Of a DNA stretch of 64,000 nucleotides, positions 25,540 to 34,336 are shown one piece after another. Within the stretch, counting starts at the first letter, position 1; every line of letters begins with the position of its first letter. The notes under the pieces were generated by a model. It searched no databases and was not told the origin of the DNA. It saw nothing but the letters and a program-made list of their open reading frames with translations. The stretch is from the NCBI RefSeq assembly GCF_023278185.1, contig NZ_CP066356.1:5386001-5450000 (forward strand), given 5' to 3'. The position numbers and the translations under genes were made by a program. The DNA is from Bradyrhizobium elkanii USDA 76 (GTDB taxonomy: Bacteria; Pseudomonadota; Alphaproteobacteria; Rhizobiales; Xanthobacteraceae).

Positions 25540-26421
25540 ATGGACGATCAACAGACAGGCGCAACAACGGGCGCAACGCTCGGCCTCTCCGACGACGAGC
25601 TCGCAACGCACCCGACCGTGTTCGCGGCCGATGCGCTCGGCGGTCAGGTGGTCGTGGTGTCCGGCGGCGCCGGCGGCATCGGCCGCGCCATCGCATGGCT
25701 GTTCGCCCGGCTCGGCGCGCATGTCGTGGTCGCCGGCCGCAATGCCGACAGGCTCGACGCACTGGTCGATCATCTCGTCCATCGCGGGCTCAAGGCGTCC
25801 GCGCATGTCGCCGACATCAAGGATCCGGATGCAGTCAACGCGATGTTCGAGGCGCTGTGGACCGAGCATGGCCGTGTCGATCATCTCGTCAACAGCGCCG
25901 GCGGCCAGTTCCCGCAACCCGCGATCGACGTCTCCATCAAGGGCTGGAATGCGGTCATCAACACCAACCTCAACGGCACCTGGTACATGATGCAGGCCGC
26001 GGCGCAGCGCTGGCGCGACCGCAAGCATCCCGGCAGCATCGTCAATATCGTCGTGGTCACGACGCACGGCCTCTACGGCATTGCGCACTCGATCGCGGCA
26101 CGTTCCGGTGTGATCGGCCTGTCGCGCGCGCTCGCGGTCGAATGGGCGCCGCTGAACGTCCGCATCAACTGCATCGCGCCCGGCGCGATCGAGACCGAGG
26201 GCTGGAACGTTTACAGCGAGGCGGCGCGCGCGGCCTATCCGCGCTCCAATCCGATGATGCGCCCGGGCACGCCCTGGGACATTGCGGAGGCCGCCGTCTA
26301 CCTCGCCGCGCCCTCCGGCAAGTTCATCACCGGCGAGACGCTGACCGTCGACGGCGGCGGCCAGCATTGGGGCGAGACGTGGACGACCGGCAAGCCCGAC
26401 TATTTCAGAGGCGGCGAATAG
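25540..26421 (+). CDS. SDR oxidoreductase, PECR/2,4-dienoyl-CoA reductase-like
   Basis: 293 residues. The cofactor motif GGAGGIGRAIAWLFARLG and NSAGGQFPQP are standard. The usual YxxxK catalytic pair is absent; instead the region reads YGIAHSIAARSGVIG, like peroxisomal trans-2-enoyl-CoA reductase and 2,4-dienoyl-CoA reductases, which share the HSxAAR pattern. The C-terminal part GKFITGETLTVDGGG and the extended tail also fit that group. The likely role is NADPH-dependent reduction of enoyl- or dienoyl-CoA in fatty acid breakdown. No acyl-CoA genes adjoin it. Confidence 0.88.
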   Translation: MDDQQTGATTGATLGLSDDELATHPTVFAADALGGQVVVVSGGAGGIGRAIAWLFARLGAHVVVAGRNADRLDALVDHLVHRGLKASAHVADIKDPDAVNAMFEALWTEHGRVDHLVNSAGGQFPQPAIDVSIKGWNAVINTNLNGTWYMMQAAAQRWRDRKHPGSIVNIVVVTTHGLYGIAHSIAARSGVIGLSRALAVEWAPLNVRINCIAPGAIETEGWNVYSEAARAAYPRSNPMMRPGTPWDIAEAAVYLAAPSGKFITGETLTVDGGGQHWGETWTTGKPDYFRGGE

Positions 26422-26453
26422 CGCACGCATGCCGGTCGCCTGACGCGCTTCCG

Positions 26454-26798
26454 TCACTTGCCGTCGTCGAAGCTGACGATGACGGCGGCGTTCGCGATCA
26501 GGATCGGGTCGTTGCCGAGATCGGACGGAATCTCGAGCCCGCCCGCGATCGCCTTCACGGTCTTGGTGCCATAGGGCAATTCCTTCGCGACCGCTGCGGT
26601 ATCGACGTCTTCGGGATTCGGCACGGCGATCGTGACGTCGACGAACATGTCGTTGGCGGTCTTGCCGAGCATGCGGAAGAAGCCGAGGCTGGAATGGCGG
26701 ATCGCGTCCGAGACGGCCCGCTTGGCGGCCTTGGTGGCGTCGCGGCCGTGGACGTCGACGCCCATGCCCATTTCGGTGATACAGCGCACGCGTGTCAT
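26454..26798 (-). CDS. Lin0512 family protein
   Basis: 114 residues, a full-length member of the small Lin0512 family, recognisable by CITEMGMGVDVHGRDATKAA at the start and LEIPSDLGNDPILIANAAV towards the end. The structure family is known but the function is not. It is convergent with the SDR gene and follows the MFS gene on the same strand with about 60 bp between, so co-transcription with the MFS gene is possible. Confidence 0.85.
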   Translation of the reverse strand: MTRVRCITEMGMGVDVHGRDATKAAKRAVSDAIRHSSLGFFRMLGKTANDMFVDVTIAVPNPEDVDTAAVAKELPYGTKTVKAIAGGLEIPSDLGNDPILIANAAVIVSFDDGK

Positions 26799-26860
26799 GA
26801 AGGTTCCTGTTGTCGTTGGCGTGAGAGACCTTCACTCCTTCGGCCCCTGCGCGCGCGGCG

Positions 26861-28084
26861 TCAAGCCGGGTCCGTCGCCTCGCTTACGCGCTTGTGATCG
26901 CAGCGCGCCAGCATCCATGCCGCGAGGCCGGCAAGGATCGCCGCGGCCACCACCATGACGCAGGCCGCGCCCCAGCCCGATGCCGAGACCACAGCGCCGA
27001 CCGCGATCGGACCGGTGACTTGGCCGAAATTGCTGCCCGTCATCAACAGGCCCATCATGACAGGCACCATCGCCGCCGATCGCGCTGCCGCGGGCGCGGT
27101 TGCAAGCAAGGTGGCCGGGATCAGGCCGCCGATCGCGGAGAACAAAAGGCACAGCCAGAATGCCCCCCACCCGCCGAGCACCGGCAGGAAGATTCCGAGC
27201 GCGGACGCGCCCATCGCGAATGCCGCCACGGCGATCAGCAGGTTGCGGCTGACGCCGCGCGCAAGCAGATGACCGGCGGCAAGATTGCCGACAACATTGC
27301 CGGCCGCAGCCAACGCACTGAGCGCGCCGGCGCCTTGGCTGGACACGCCGAGCCGCTCGGTCAGCAGGATCGGCAGGAAGCTGAACAATGCAAAGAACAT
27401 CAGGCTGTAGAGCGCAAACAGCACCATCAGAAGCGCCGGGGTGCGGCGCCGCGCCAGCGCGGTGGCTTCCTGCATCAGCCCGGCCCGCGCGGGACCGGTC
27501 CGCGATGCCACTTCAGGCGCGATGAGGCTCGCAAGGATGAACAGCACACCGGCAAAGGCAGCACTGGCCCACCAGATCGTACGCCAGCCATCGAAGATCG
27601 GGCCGGCGACCAGCGCCAGCGCGATCCCGAACGGCATCACGCAGCTCCACACCGCCATGGTGACATCGCGTGCGCTGACATCGACGACACGATCCAGAAG
27701 TGCAGGAGCCGCGACCATCACCAGCAGGAAGCCGAGCCCCTCCAGCAGGCGCGATGCGAGCAGCACCGCGAGCTGTGGCGCGAGCGCGCCCGAGCCTGCC
27801 CCCAGCGTGATCGCCGCGAGACCGCACAGCAGCACCCTGCGCGTGCCAACCGCGGCAATCACCACGCCCGCCGGGACGCTGCCGACAAGCCCCAGGACCG
27901 CAAAGATGCCGGCGATCGTTCCGACCGCGGCAAGGTCGATGCCGAGGCTCTGTTGCAGCATCGAGGCGGCAATCGGAACCTTGCCGACCTGCAGCGCCGC
28001 GCCGATCCCGCAACCGATCACGATCGCGACCGTGGCCCATCGCTTCGCCTCGCTCTGCTGCATCACGGCCGTCTCGATCGTCAT
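26861..28084 (-). CDS. MFS transporter
   Basis: 407 residues from ATG 28084 with twelve predicted membrane helices. The subtype resembles CynX/NimT-like or sugar-efflux-like MFS proteins (GTIAGIFAVLGLVGSVPAGV, LASRLLEGLGFLLVMVAAP). Substrate unknown. It is divergent from a LysR gene, the common pairing for inducible exporters. The frame stays open to 28177, but that overlaps the promoter and the LysR gene's box. Confidence 0.85.
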   Translation of the reverse strand: MTIETAVMQQSEAKRWATVAIVIGCGIGAALQVGKVPIAASMLQQSLGIDLAAVGTIAGIFAVLGLVGSVPAGVVIAAVGTRRVLLCGLAAITLGAGSGALAPQLAVLLASRLLEGLGFLLVMVAAPALLDRVVDVSARDVTMAVWSCVMPFGIALALVAGPIFDGWRTIWWASAAFAGVLFILASLIAPEVASRTGPARAGLMQEATALARRRTPALLMVLFALYSLMFFALFSFLPILLTERLGVSSQGAGALSALAAAGNVVGNLAAGHLLARGVSRNLLIAVAAFAMGASALGIFLPVLGGWGAFWLCLLFSAIGGLIPATLLATAPAAARSAAMVPVMMGLLMTGSNFGQVTGPIAVGAVVSASGWGAACVMVVAAAILAGLAAWMLARCDHKRVSEATDPA

Positions 28085-28164
28085 GCGTCCACTCCGCCCC
28101 CGGCTCACGACACAGAGATAGCGTTTCCCGACCATCGACAGGAGTGATATGTTTTGCATCCGAT

Positions 28165-28183
28165 TGATCGATTTCATAGATCA
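28165..28183. promoter_or_regulatory. Candidate LysR-type box
   Basis: TGATC-N9-GATCA (28165-28183) is an inverted repeat that also fits the T-N11-A rule of LysR sites. It overlaps the A of the LysR start codon, so it would suit autorepression. Evidence is pattern only. Confidence 0.4.
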
Positions 28184-29124
28184 TGCTCGATAACCTCACG
28201 CTCGACCAGATCCGCACCTTTGTCGCCATCGCCGAGAGCGGCAGCTTTCGCGCCGCCGCGACCAAACTGGCGCGGGTGCAATCCGCGGTCAGCCATGCCA
28301 TCGCCAACCTCGAGGCCGAGCTCGGGCTCACGCTGTTCGACCGCTCCAGCCATCGCCCGGCGCTGACGGCCGAGGGCAAGGCGCTGCTGGGCAACGCGCG
28401 CGACCTGCTGCTCCGTGTCGACGCGATGCGGGCGCGGGCGCGCGGCCTGGGCGACGGGGTGGAATCGGAACTCTCGCTCGTCGTCGATACGCTGTTTCCG
28501 ATCGCCGCGGTCGGCGCGGCGCTGACGGAAATGCGGGCGGCCTATCCGTCCATCAGCGTGCGGCTCGCGGTCGAACCGATGGGCGGTCCGATCACCGGCT
28601 TGACCGAACGGCGCAGCGCGCTCGCGGTCACGGTCGGTGAGGATTTTCGCGATCCCCGCCTCGCGCTGGATGCGATCTGCGCGGTGCAGATTGTCGCCGT
28701 CCCCTCCGCCGGCCATCCACTCGGCCGCCGCGGCCGCAAGAGCGTGGCTGATCTCGCCGATCATCTGCAGATCGTGCTGTCGGATCCGACCCCGCTGTCG
28801 GAGGGCCGCAGCTTCGGCGTGCTCTCGCCGCAGATTTGCAGGGTGAGCAATCAGGACACCAAGCACGCCATGATCCTGGCCGGGCTCGGCTGGGGCCGGC
28901 TGCCGCTCTGGCAGGTGGCGCGCGACCTCAAGGAGCGCCGCCTGGTGCGGGTCGAAACCGGCGCGCTCGGCCGCAACGCCGCGCTTGCGATGGAGGCCTA
29001 TCTCGCCCACCGGCTCGATGAACCGCTGGGACCTGCGGCACGTGCATTTACCGATGCATTGACGCGGATCGCTGCGGGCACGCATACGGCGAAGATCAGG
29101 GCAAAGACGTCGAAGAAACACTGA
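28183..29124 (+). CDS. LysR family regulator
   Basis: 313 residues. The N-terminal winged helix reads LTLDQIRTFVAIAESGSFRA, then AATKLARVQSAVSHAIANLE, both standard. The rest is a LysR substrate-binding domain with two lobes. It is divergent from the MFS gene and most likely controls it. Start codon ATG 28183 directly follows the candidate box. Coinducer unknown. Confidence 0.92.
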   Translation: MLDNLTLDQIRTFVAIAESGSFRAAATKLARVQSAVSHAIANLEAELGLTLFDRSSHRPALTAEGKALLGNARDLLLRVDAMRARARGLGDGVESELSLVVDTLFPIAAVGAALTEMRAAYPSISVRLAVEPMGGPITGLTERRSALAVTVGEDFRDPRLALDAICAVQIVAVPSAGHPLGRRGRKSVADLADHLQIVLSDPTPLSEGRSFGVLSPQICRVSNQDTKHAMILAGLGWGRLPLWQVARDLKERRLVRVETGALGRNAALAMEAYLAHRLDEPLGPAARAFTDALTRIAAGTHTAKIRAKTSKKH

Positions 29125-29171
29125 GCTCAGCTATCGCCCGCCCGGCTCCGTGGCGGCCGTCCGCAACCGCC

Positions 29172-29876
29172 TCAGTCCTCGATCTCGCCGCTGCGGATCG
29201 CGAGCCGGATGGCTTGCGCTGTCGTGGCGACGCCGAGCCGAAGCCGCGCGCGCCGCAAATGGTTCTCGACCGTGCGTTCGGACAGGCCGAGCGATGCCGC
29301 GATGTCGGCCTGGCGTCGTCCGGCGGAGATCCAGCGCAACACCTCGCGCTCGCGCGGCGACAGGCTCGACGCACCGTTCGGCTCGTGCGCTTCCATCAGC
29401 CCGCGAGCGGCGCGGAAGGCCGCGGCGCCGATCATCGCCAGCGCCGCACGGGTCCGCGGCGACGCATCGATCCGCGTCCCGGCGAAGCTCATCGCGCCTT
29501 CAAGGCCGGTGCGCCCGAACACGGGAACCTGCAGTCCATGGAAACCGGGCCCGCGCGGCGTGCGCACCACGCGGTACTTCTCGCCGCGCGCCGACATCAC
29601 CTTGGTCCAGAAAAACGCCTCGTCCACATTGAGGAAATTGCGCGTCACCGGGCAATGCCGGACATAGGTTTCGGCATCGACGGTCACGCCTGTGCCGAAC
29701 CAGTCGCCTTCGACCCAGTAGATCCGGTCAACCAGGTCCTCTCGTGCCGGCGATGCCGAGAACATCACGAACCGGTCGTAGCCGAGCGGCACGCTCGCAG
29801 ACCGCACCGCCGCCTGGATCGCGGCCAAGCTCTCGCTGCCCTCGATCGCAACCACGGCTTCGATGTAGCGGTCCAT
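29172..29876 (-). CDS. LuxR-type regulator with N-terminal autoinducer-like domain (solo)
   Basis: 234 residues. The C-terminal HTH is canonical: LSPREREVLRWISAGRRQAD, then GLSERTVENHLRRARLRLG. The N-terminal 160 residues have the layout of the autoinducer-binding domain (YDRFVMFSAS; WVEGDWFGTGVTVDAETYV; FFW near residue 88), but the DP pair that contacts homoserine lactones reads CPV here, so ligand binding may differ. No luxI gene is in the window, making it a LuxR solo. It lies downstream of hchA on the same strand. Confidence 0.82.
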   Translation of the reverse strand: MDRYIEAVVAIEGSESLAAIQAAVRSASVPLGYDRFVMFSASPAREDLVDRIYWVEGDWFGTGVTVDAETYVRHCPVTRNFLNVDEAFFWTKVMSARGEKYRVVRTPRGPGFHGLQVPVFGRTGLEGAMSFAGTRIDASPRTRAALAMIGAAAFRAARGLMEAHEPNGASSLSPREREVLRWISAGRRQADIAASLGLSERTVENHLRRARLRLGVATTAQAIRLAIRSGEIED

Positions 29877-30032
29877 GCGGTGCCATCGTGTCTTGCGGAA
29901 GGCCGTTCGCGCGCGGCCCAGCGCGTTGAGGATTTTCCCTCAAGCGAGATCGGCCTGCAAGGCGCACGACATTGGCCCGCCGCCGGCGGCGCGGCGAGAT
30001 TCGCGCCGCCCGGAGGTTGAGCCGCCGACCGC

Positions 30033-30908
30033 TCAGCGCTCGCCGAGCGTATCGAGCAGAGCCTTTGCGGCCGCCTTGCCGACATTGTTGGCGGCGAACG
30101 GGCTATCACCGGTGATCAGCTTGCGATCCTGATGGGTCTTGCCGGTGATGTCCTTGTTCAGGATCTCGACGCCGAGCGCCTGCAACTGTTCGCCGAAAGC
30201 CCAGGTCAGCGCGCCGGGCATGTAGCCGATATCGGGCGTGGTCCGATCGATGGCGTCGGGAAATGCGCAGATCTTGTAGCCCTTGAAGGGATAGTCGCCC
30301 TTGGCTTCGCCGACCGCGGACGCCAGCAGCGCCGCCGGGCCATGGCAAAGCGAGATGATGTGCTTGTCGTTGTCGAGCGCCCATTTCAGGGCGGCCTTCA
30401 CGTCGGTGCTTTCGGGCAAGCCGATCAGCGCACCATGGCCGCCGGGAATGAACACCGCGATATAGTCGGAATCCTTGCCGAGCTTGCTTTCGATCACGTC
30501 GGAGAGCTTCAGCGGCTGCTTCAGCCTGGCGAGATACTTCTGGTAGATGCTCTTGACCGCGTCGTCCTCCTTCGGAAATGCCCAGAGCTCGAATTTGACC
30601 CGATTGCCTGACACGGTCGCGATGTCAAATTCGAAGCCCGCCTTGTCGAGGTGATACATCGGCAACAAGGTCTCGACGGGATGGTTGCCGGTCGAGAACA
30701 TCGTGCCGTTCTGCAACAGCAGATAGCGCTCGTCCGCGGCGATCATCAGAATTTTCCAGCGGCCACCCCTGTAGGCGTTGGGATAGTCCGCGCCGGAGAG
30801 ATCCGACTTGGCCGAGGTGAATTGCCCAAGCGAGTAAGGCGACGGAAAGAAAGCGTTGTTCTCCGCCGGATCGGGTACGGGACGCTTGTCCTGGGATTGC
30901 TCGGACAT
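30033..30908 (-). CDS. hchA: Hsp31-type DJ-1/PfpI protein
   Basis: 291 residues from ATG 30908, with GAGG 8 nt upstream; E. coli Hsp31 has 283. The nucleophile elbow [13 protein letters not shown] carries the catalytic cysteine, and [15 protein letters not shown] and the N-terminal P-domain ([19 protein letters not shown]) are diagnostic for HchA. Hsp31 converts methylglyoxal to lactate without cofactor and acts as a holding chaperone. The open frame continues upstream to 31175 only as a shadow of the GNAT gene. Confidence 0.94.
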   Translation of the reverse strand: MSEQSQDKRPVPDPAENNAFFPSPYSLGQFTSAKSDLSGADYPNAYRGGRWKILMIAADERYLLLQNGTMFSTGNHPVETLLPMYHLDKAGFEFDIATVSGNRVKFELWAFPKEDDAVKSIYQKYLARLKQPLKLSDVIESKLGKDSDYIAVFIPGGHGALIGLPESTDVKAALKWALDNDKHIISLCHGPAALLASAVGEAKGDYPFKGYKICAFPDAIDRTTPDIGYMPGALTWAFGEQLQALGVEILNKDITGKTHQDRKLITGDSPFAANNVGKAAAKALLDTLGER

Positions 30909-31008
30909 TGAGATATCCTCTCTCATCGTGTTGCGATCCGGCAAAGGTAAGCACGAGATCGGCGATGAGGAATGAGGGATTTCCCTCAACCCGCTTTGCC
31001 GCGCATCC

Positions 31009-31704
31009 CTATCCCTGTTTCTGCAACACCGTGATGTGCAGCCGGCGGCGGATCTCCATGCCCTGGCGGCGATAAAGCGCGATCGCCGAGACGTTGCTGG
31101 TGAAGACGTGCAGGAATGGAATTTCGCCGCGCGCCACGATCTGGCGGGCGACCGCCGACAGCAGCGCCTGCGCATAGCCCCGGCCGCGATGCTCGGGATG
31201 CACGCAGACAGCGGTCATCTCGGTGTAGTTCCCCGGCTTCATCCGTTCGCCGGTCATCGCGACCAGTTCGCCATTGATGCGGATGCCGAAAAAGCTGCCG
31301 AGCTCATGCGTCCGCGCACTGAACGGTCCGGGCTTCGTCAGCTCCGTCAACGTCATCATTGCAGAAACGTCGGCAGCGCCGAGCGTGACGATCTCGACGC
31401 CGGGCACAGAATGGTCAGCGGGCGTGCCGATCATCTGCTCGCCGGTTTCGGCCAGCAGCACCTTGAACTCCGGCGGCACCGGGACAGGATCGAGCGTGAA
31501 CAGCACCGCGATCTCAGGTCCCGACAGCAGCGCACCGAGCGCGGCAAAGCTCTTTGGCGACATGTCGACCATGTCGGCGAAGGGTGCGATCGCGAGCGGA
31601 AAGCGGCGCGCGTCGGCGCCGCCTTCCGCCAGCGCGCGTTGTCTCGTGGTCAGCGCGCTCCAGATCGGGCGATCGAGCGGATGATTGGGCGGGACTTCGG
31701 ACAT
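31009..31704 (-). CDS. GNAT family N-acetyltransferase (FR47-like)
   Basis: 231 residues from ATG 31704. The acetyl-CoA motif is [20 protein letters not shown] (motif A), followed by [20 protein letters not shown] (motif B). The N-terminal half, with [20 protein letters not shown], forms the other lobe of FR47-type proteins. Substrate unknown. It lies upstream of hchA on the same strand with a 100-bp gap and downstream of the methyltransferase. Confidence 0.88.
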   Translation of the reverse strand: MSEVPPNHPLDRPIWSALTTRQRALAEGGADARRFPLAIAPFADMVDMSPKSFAALGALLSGPEIAVLFTLDPVPVPPEFKVLLAETGEQMIGTPADHSVPGVEIVTLGAADVSAMMTLTELTKPGPFSARTHELGSFFGIRINGELVAMTGERMKPGNYTEMTAVCVHPEHRGRGYAQALLSAVARQIVARGEIPFLHVFTSNVSAIALYRRQGMEIRRRLHITVLQKQG

Positions 31705-31813
31705 GCGGCGCTTCGCTCCTGATTTTCCTCGAACAGAGCAAGAAGCGCCGGCAAAATCCAGCATGGCGTGTTGTGGTTGTGGCTCACAATCACGCAAGCA
31801 GGTGAAAACCCCG

Positions 31814-32458
31814 CTACGCCACCTTCAGGCAGAGCTCGGTGCCACCCTTGAGCGGCAGCGTGATCGACACGAAGCCATTGTTGGGATCGCGCACGAACTC
31901 CAGGAAATCCGCCTCGGCATTGTCGTTCATGACATAGCCGCCGACGCGAAGCTGCGGCGCGACGATCTCGATCACCTGGCGCGCCAGCGTCGGCCCCTTG
32001 TCGCCCGGCCAGCCGTCGATCAGGATGAAGTCGACGGGACCACCGAGATCGCGCAGCGTCTTGCGCGCATCGCCCTCGCGGATGTCGGCGTAGTCGGCAA
32101 GGCCGGCCTCCGCAAGATTGCGCTTCGCCGCTGCGACCTTGGCCGGCACGATCTCCGACCCGATCACGGTGCCGCCGCCATTGTCGCGTATCGCGGCGGC
32201 GAAATAGAGCGTCGACATTCCGACCGAGGTCGCGAACTCGGCGACGCGCTTGGCGCGCAGGCCGCGGCACAACAGATAGATCAGCTCGCCCTGCTCCGGG
32301 TGGATCGAGAATCCCTGCTCGGCATAGTCGTGCGGGTCGCGGCTGCCGCTCTGCATCGGGTTGCCGCGCACGGGCGCCCGGCGGGTGGCCTGCAGGCGCT
32401 CGATGACGGCGGTGACGCGGGCATCACGGATCGCGCTGTGCGGTTCGGCGTTGTACAT
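31814..32458 (-). CDS. SAM-dependent O-methyltransferase-like protein
   Basis: 214 residues from ATG 32458, placed 7 nt after AAAGGAG; an ATG at 32485 has no such site. The Rossmann motif AEFATSVGMSTLYFAAAIRD replaces the usual GxGxG but fits the COG4122 caffeoyl-CoA O-methyltransferase type. GSEIVPAKVAAAKRNLAEAG binds the SAM ribose, and DFILIDGWPGDK is the acidic post-I motif. Substrate unknown. It starts about 24 bp after the PadR stop codon and is probably its target or co-transcribed partner. Confidence 0.86.
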   Translation of the reverse strand: MYNAEPHSAIRDARVTAVIERLQATRRAPVRGNPMQSGSRDPHDYAEQGFSIHPEQGELIYLLCRGLRAKRVAEFATSVGMSTLYFAAAIRDNGGGTVIGSEIVPAKVAAAKRNLAEAGLADYADIREGDARKTLRDLGGPVDFILIDGWPGDKGPTLARQVIEIVAPQLRVGGYVMNDNAEADFLEFVRDPNNGFVSITLPLKGGTELCLKVA

Positions 32459-32481
32459 GAAGGGGCTCCTTTGCGACTGCG

Positions 32482-33114
32482 TCATTGCTGCAGGATCTCA
32501 GCGGCCGCGCGGTCCAGAATCTTTGCGATCCGCCGCGCCTCGGCGACATCGCAGCCGCGCTTCTGGCGCAGCGCGCTCTTCAGCGCGTGACGGGCACGGT
32601 GCACCTCGTCGGACGCTTCGCCATCGAGATCGCTCACGCCGGCGAAGGCTTCGCGCACCTCTTCCATGCGGCGGCCGATCCGCGACAGCGCCTCGAGAAT
32701 GGCATCCGCGGTCGTACGGTTCTCGCCGAGATACGCCCTGCCCTGCTCGGTGATGCTGTAGAGCTTGCGTGCCGCGTCCTGGGTGACGCTGGCATGGCCA
32801 ATCTCCTCGAGGAATGTCAGCGCCGGATAGATCACGCCCGGGCTCGGGCTGTAGAAGCCGTCCGACCGCTCCTCGATCCGCTTGATCAGCTCGTAGCCGT
32901 GAGCCGGCTGCTCGCCGAGCAGCGCGAGGATCACGAGTTGCAGATCCTGCGACGAGAGCCGCCGCGATCCCGGAAAATCACCGCCGCCACCCCGCCCGAA
33001 GAAGCCATGGCCGCCGCGGCCAAAGCGGTGACCGCCCCTGCCATGCCGGCCCATGGCGAAGAACCCGAACCGGAAGCCGTCATCGTCCCGGTCGCGAAAC
33101 ATCGATCGTCTCAT
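32482..33114 (-). CDS. PadR family regulator with Gly/His-rich N-terminus
   Basis: 210 residues. The first 50 residues are low-complexity (MGRHGRGGHRFGRGGHGFFG), which may bind metal or be flexible. The PadR winged helix follows: LQLVILALLGEQPAHGYELI, then FYSPSPGVIYPALTFLEEIG. The C-terminal coil (about residues 130-210) is long, as in subfamily-1 PadR proteins. An ATATATC palindrome lies 20 bp upstream of its start. Downstream is the O-methyltransferase gene; the YjbR gene is divergent. Confidence 0.9.
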   Translation of the reverse strand: MRRSMFRDRDDDGFRFGFFAMGRHGRGGHRFGRGGHGFFGRGGGGDFPGSRRLSSQDLQLVILALLGEQPAHGYELIKRIEERSDGFYSPSPGVIYPALTFLEEIGHASVTQDAARKLYSITEQGRAYLGENRTTADAILEALSRIGRRMEEVREAFAGVSDLDGEASDEVHRARHALKSALRQKRGCDVAEARRIAKILDRAAAEILQQ

Positions 33115-33134
33115 TTGCGCATCCCTTACTGAAA

Positions 33135-33152
33135 ATATATCTTACGATATAT
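33135..33152. promoter_or_regulatory. Candidate PadR operator
   Basis: ATATATC (33135-33141) and GATATAT (33146-33152) are perfect 7-bp inverted arms with spacer TTAC. The site is AT-rich in a GC-rich setting and stands 20-38 bp before the PadR start codon, where it would block the promoter. Autorepression is the likely use. Confidence 0.65.
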
Positions 33153-33305
33153 CTACAGATGGAAGGACGACAACCCACATTTTCGTGAGACGTCGGGGAC
33201 GAAGCGGCGGCTGGTGCTGGCCGAGGGCTGGCCGGGCTCAGTCCGGGCTTGTCGACCTTCATGCGGCTGGCCTATGGCTTGGAACGCCTTCCAGCCTTGC
33301 GATCC

Positions 33306-33659
33306 ATGCGCCCCAAGACCTTCGAAGCCCATTGTCTGCGCCTGCCCGCCGCCACCAAGGTGGTGCAATGGGAAGGCACGTCGGTGTTCAAGGTCGGCGG
33401 CAAGATGTTCGCGCTGGCCGGCGGCTACATCGAGAGCACCGGCGGCTTCATGTTCAAGACCTCGAACATGGCCTATCAGCTGCTGATCGAGCAGGGCCTG
33501 GCGCGGCCGGCGCCGTATCTGGCGCGCGCCAAATGGGTGCAGTTGATGGCGAACGACTCCCTGCCCGACGCTGAGCTCAAGGCCTATCTCGACCAGGCGC
33601 ATGCGCTCATCGTCGAAAAGTTGACGCGGAAGTCGCGCAAGGCGCTCGGGCTCGACTGA
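33306..33659 (+). CDS. MmcQ/YjbR family protein
   Basis: 117 residues from ATG 33306, the family's normal size. The sequence RPKTFEAHCLRLPAATK and QWEGTSVFKVGGKMFALAGG match YjbR-like proteins, which have a cytosine-methyltransferase-accessory-like fold with a double-wing and were once called MmcQ. AKWVQLMANDSLPDAELKAY is the usual C-terminal part. Longer starts at 33249 (TTG) or 33261 are possible but add no family sequence, and none of the starts has a clear ribosome site. DNA binding is suggested by fold only. Confidence 0.85.
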   Translation: MRPKTFEAHCLRLPAATKVVQWEGTSVFKVGGKMFALAGGYIESTGGFMFKTSNMAYQLLIEQGLARPAPYLARAKWVQLMANDSLPDAELKAYLDQAHALIVEKLTRKSRKALGLD

Positions 33660-33680
33660 TCGGCCAAGCTGCGACGCTAT

Positions 33681-34247
33681 TCAGCCACCCAGCGGCTTGT
33701 CGGAATCGCCCGACAGCAATTTCGGAAACAGCTCCTTGAAGGCGAACTTGTCGTCGCCCTTGGCGCGGTCGAAGCGCAGCACGACGTCGAACCGGCTGCC
33801 CTCCCATTTGGTCGGCGGGGTGCCCTTGCTGACCGGGATCAGCGGAAGGATATCGGAGATGATCGCCTTGTGCTCCCAGCACAGCAGCACGACGCCCTTC
33901 AGCGCCAGCACCGCAGGCACCAGCCTCGGCTCATCGCCCTTGCCAAAGCTTTCGTTCGGGGTCAGGCCGCGCCGTGCGGCAAGCGCCGAGATCGTCTCGG
34001 CCGGACGGCTCGACGGCGGCTGATTGGCCGTGGTGCCCGGTGTCGCGGCATAGATTGCATCGGGCTTGGCATAGTCACCGCCGGTGAGATCGGTGCCGAA
34101 CAACGCGGTCCACGCGCCCGCACGCTCCCACCCACGGAGCACAAGCGACTCGGTGTCGGAGACGCCATCCGCGGTGAAACCGGGTCCCGGCCAGGAATCG
34201 CCCGGCTTCTCGGCATGACGGATGATGAAGAGCGTGAGCGCGTCCAT
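33681..34247 (-). CDS. Histidine phosphatase superfamily protein
   Basis: 188 residues. The catalytic motif FIIRHAEKPGD at the N-terminus has the phospho-accepting histidine of the phosphoglycerate mutase-like superfamily, and a second histidine is in LLCWEHKAIISDI. The group is small and lacks the usual arginine-rich core of true mutases, so a phosphatase with unknown substrate is the best call. It is convergent with the YjbR gene. Confidence 0.85.
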   Translation of the reverse strand: MDALTLFIIRHAEKPGDSWPGPGFTADGVSDTESLVLRGWERAGAWTALFGTDLTGGDYAKPDAIYAATPGTTANQPPSSRPAETISALAARRGLTPNESFGKGDEPRLVPAVLALKGVVLLCWEHKAIISDILPLIPVSKGTPPTKWEGSRFDVVLRFDRAKGDDKFAFKELFPKLLSGDSDKPLGG

Positions 34248-34336
34248 GGCGGCCTCTCGGGAGAAGATGTGTGGCAGGATCCGGCGTCGGCGACGTCGAT
34301 CCTATCCCCGATACAGCCTCCGGTTGATGAACCGCA

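Noticed and set aside
24740-25762. Longer version of the YghU-like GST with an Arg-rich N-terminus
   Set aside because: The extension is antisense to the SDR gene and has no family sequence; ATG 25444 matches the family start.
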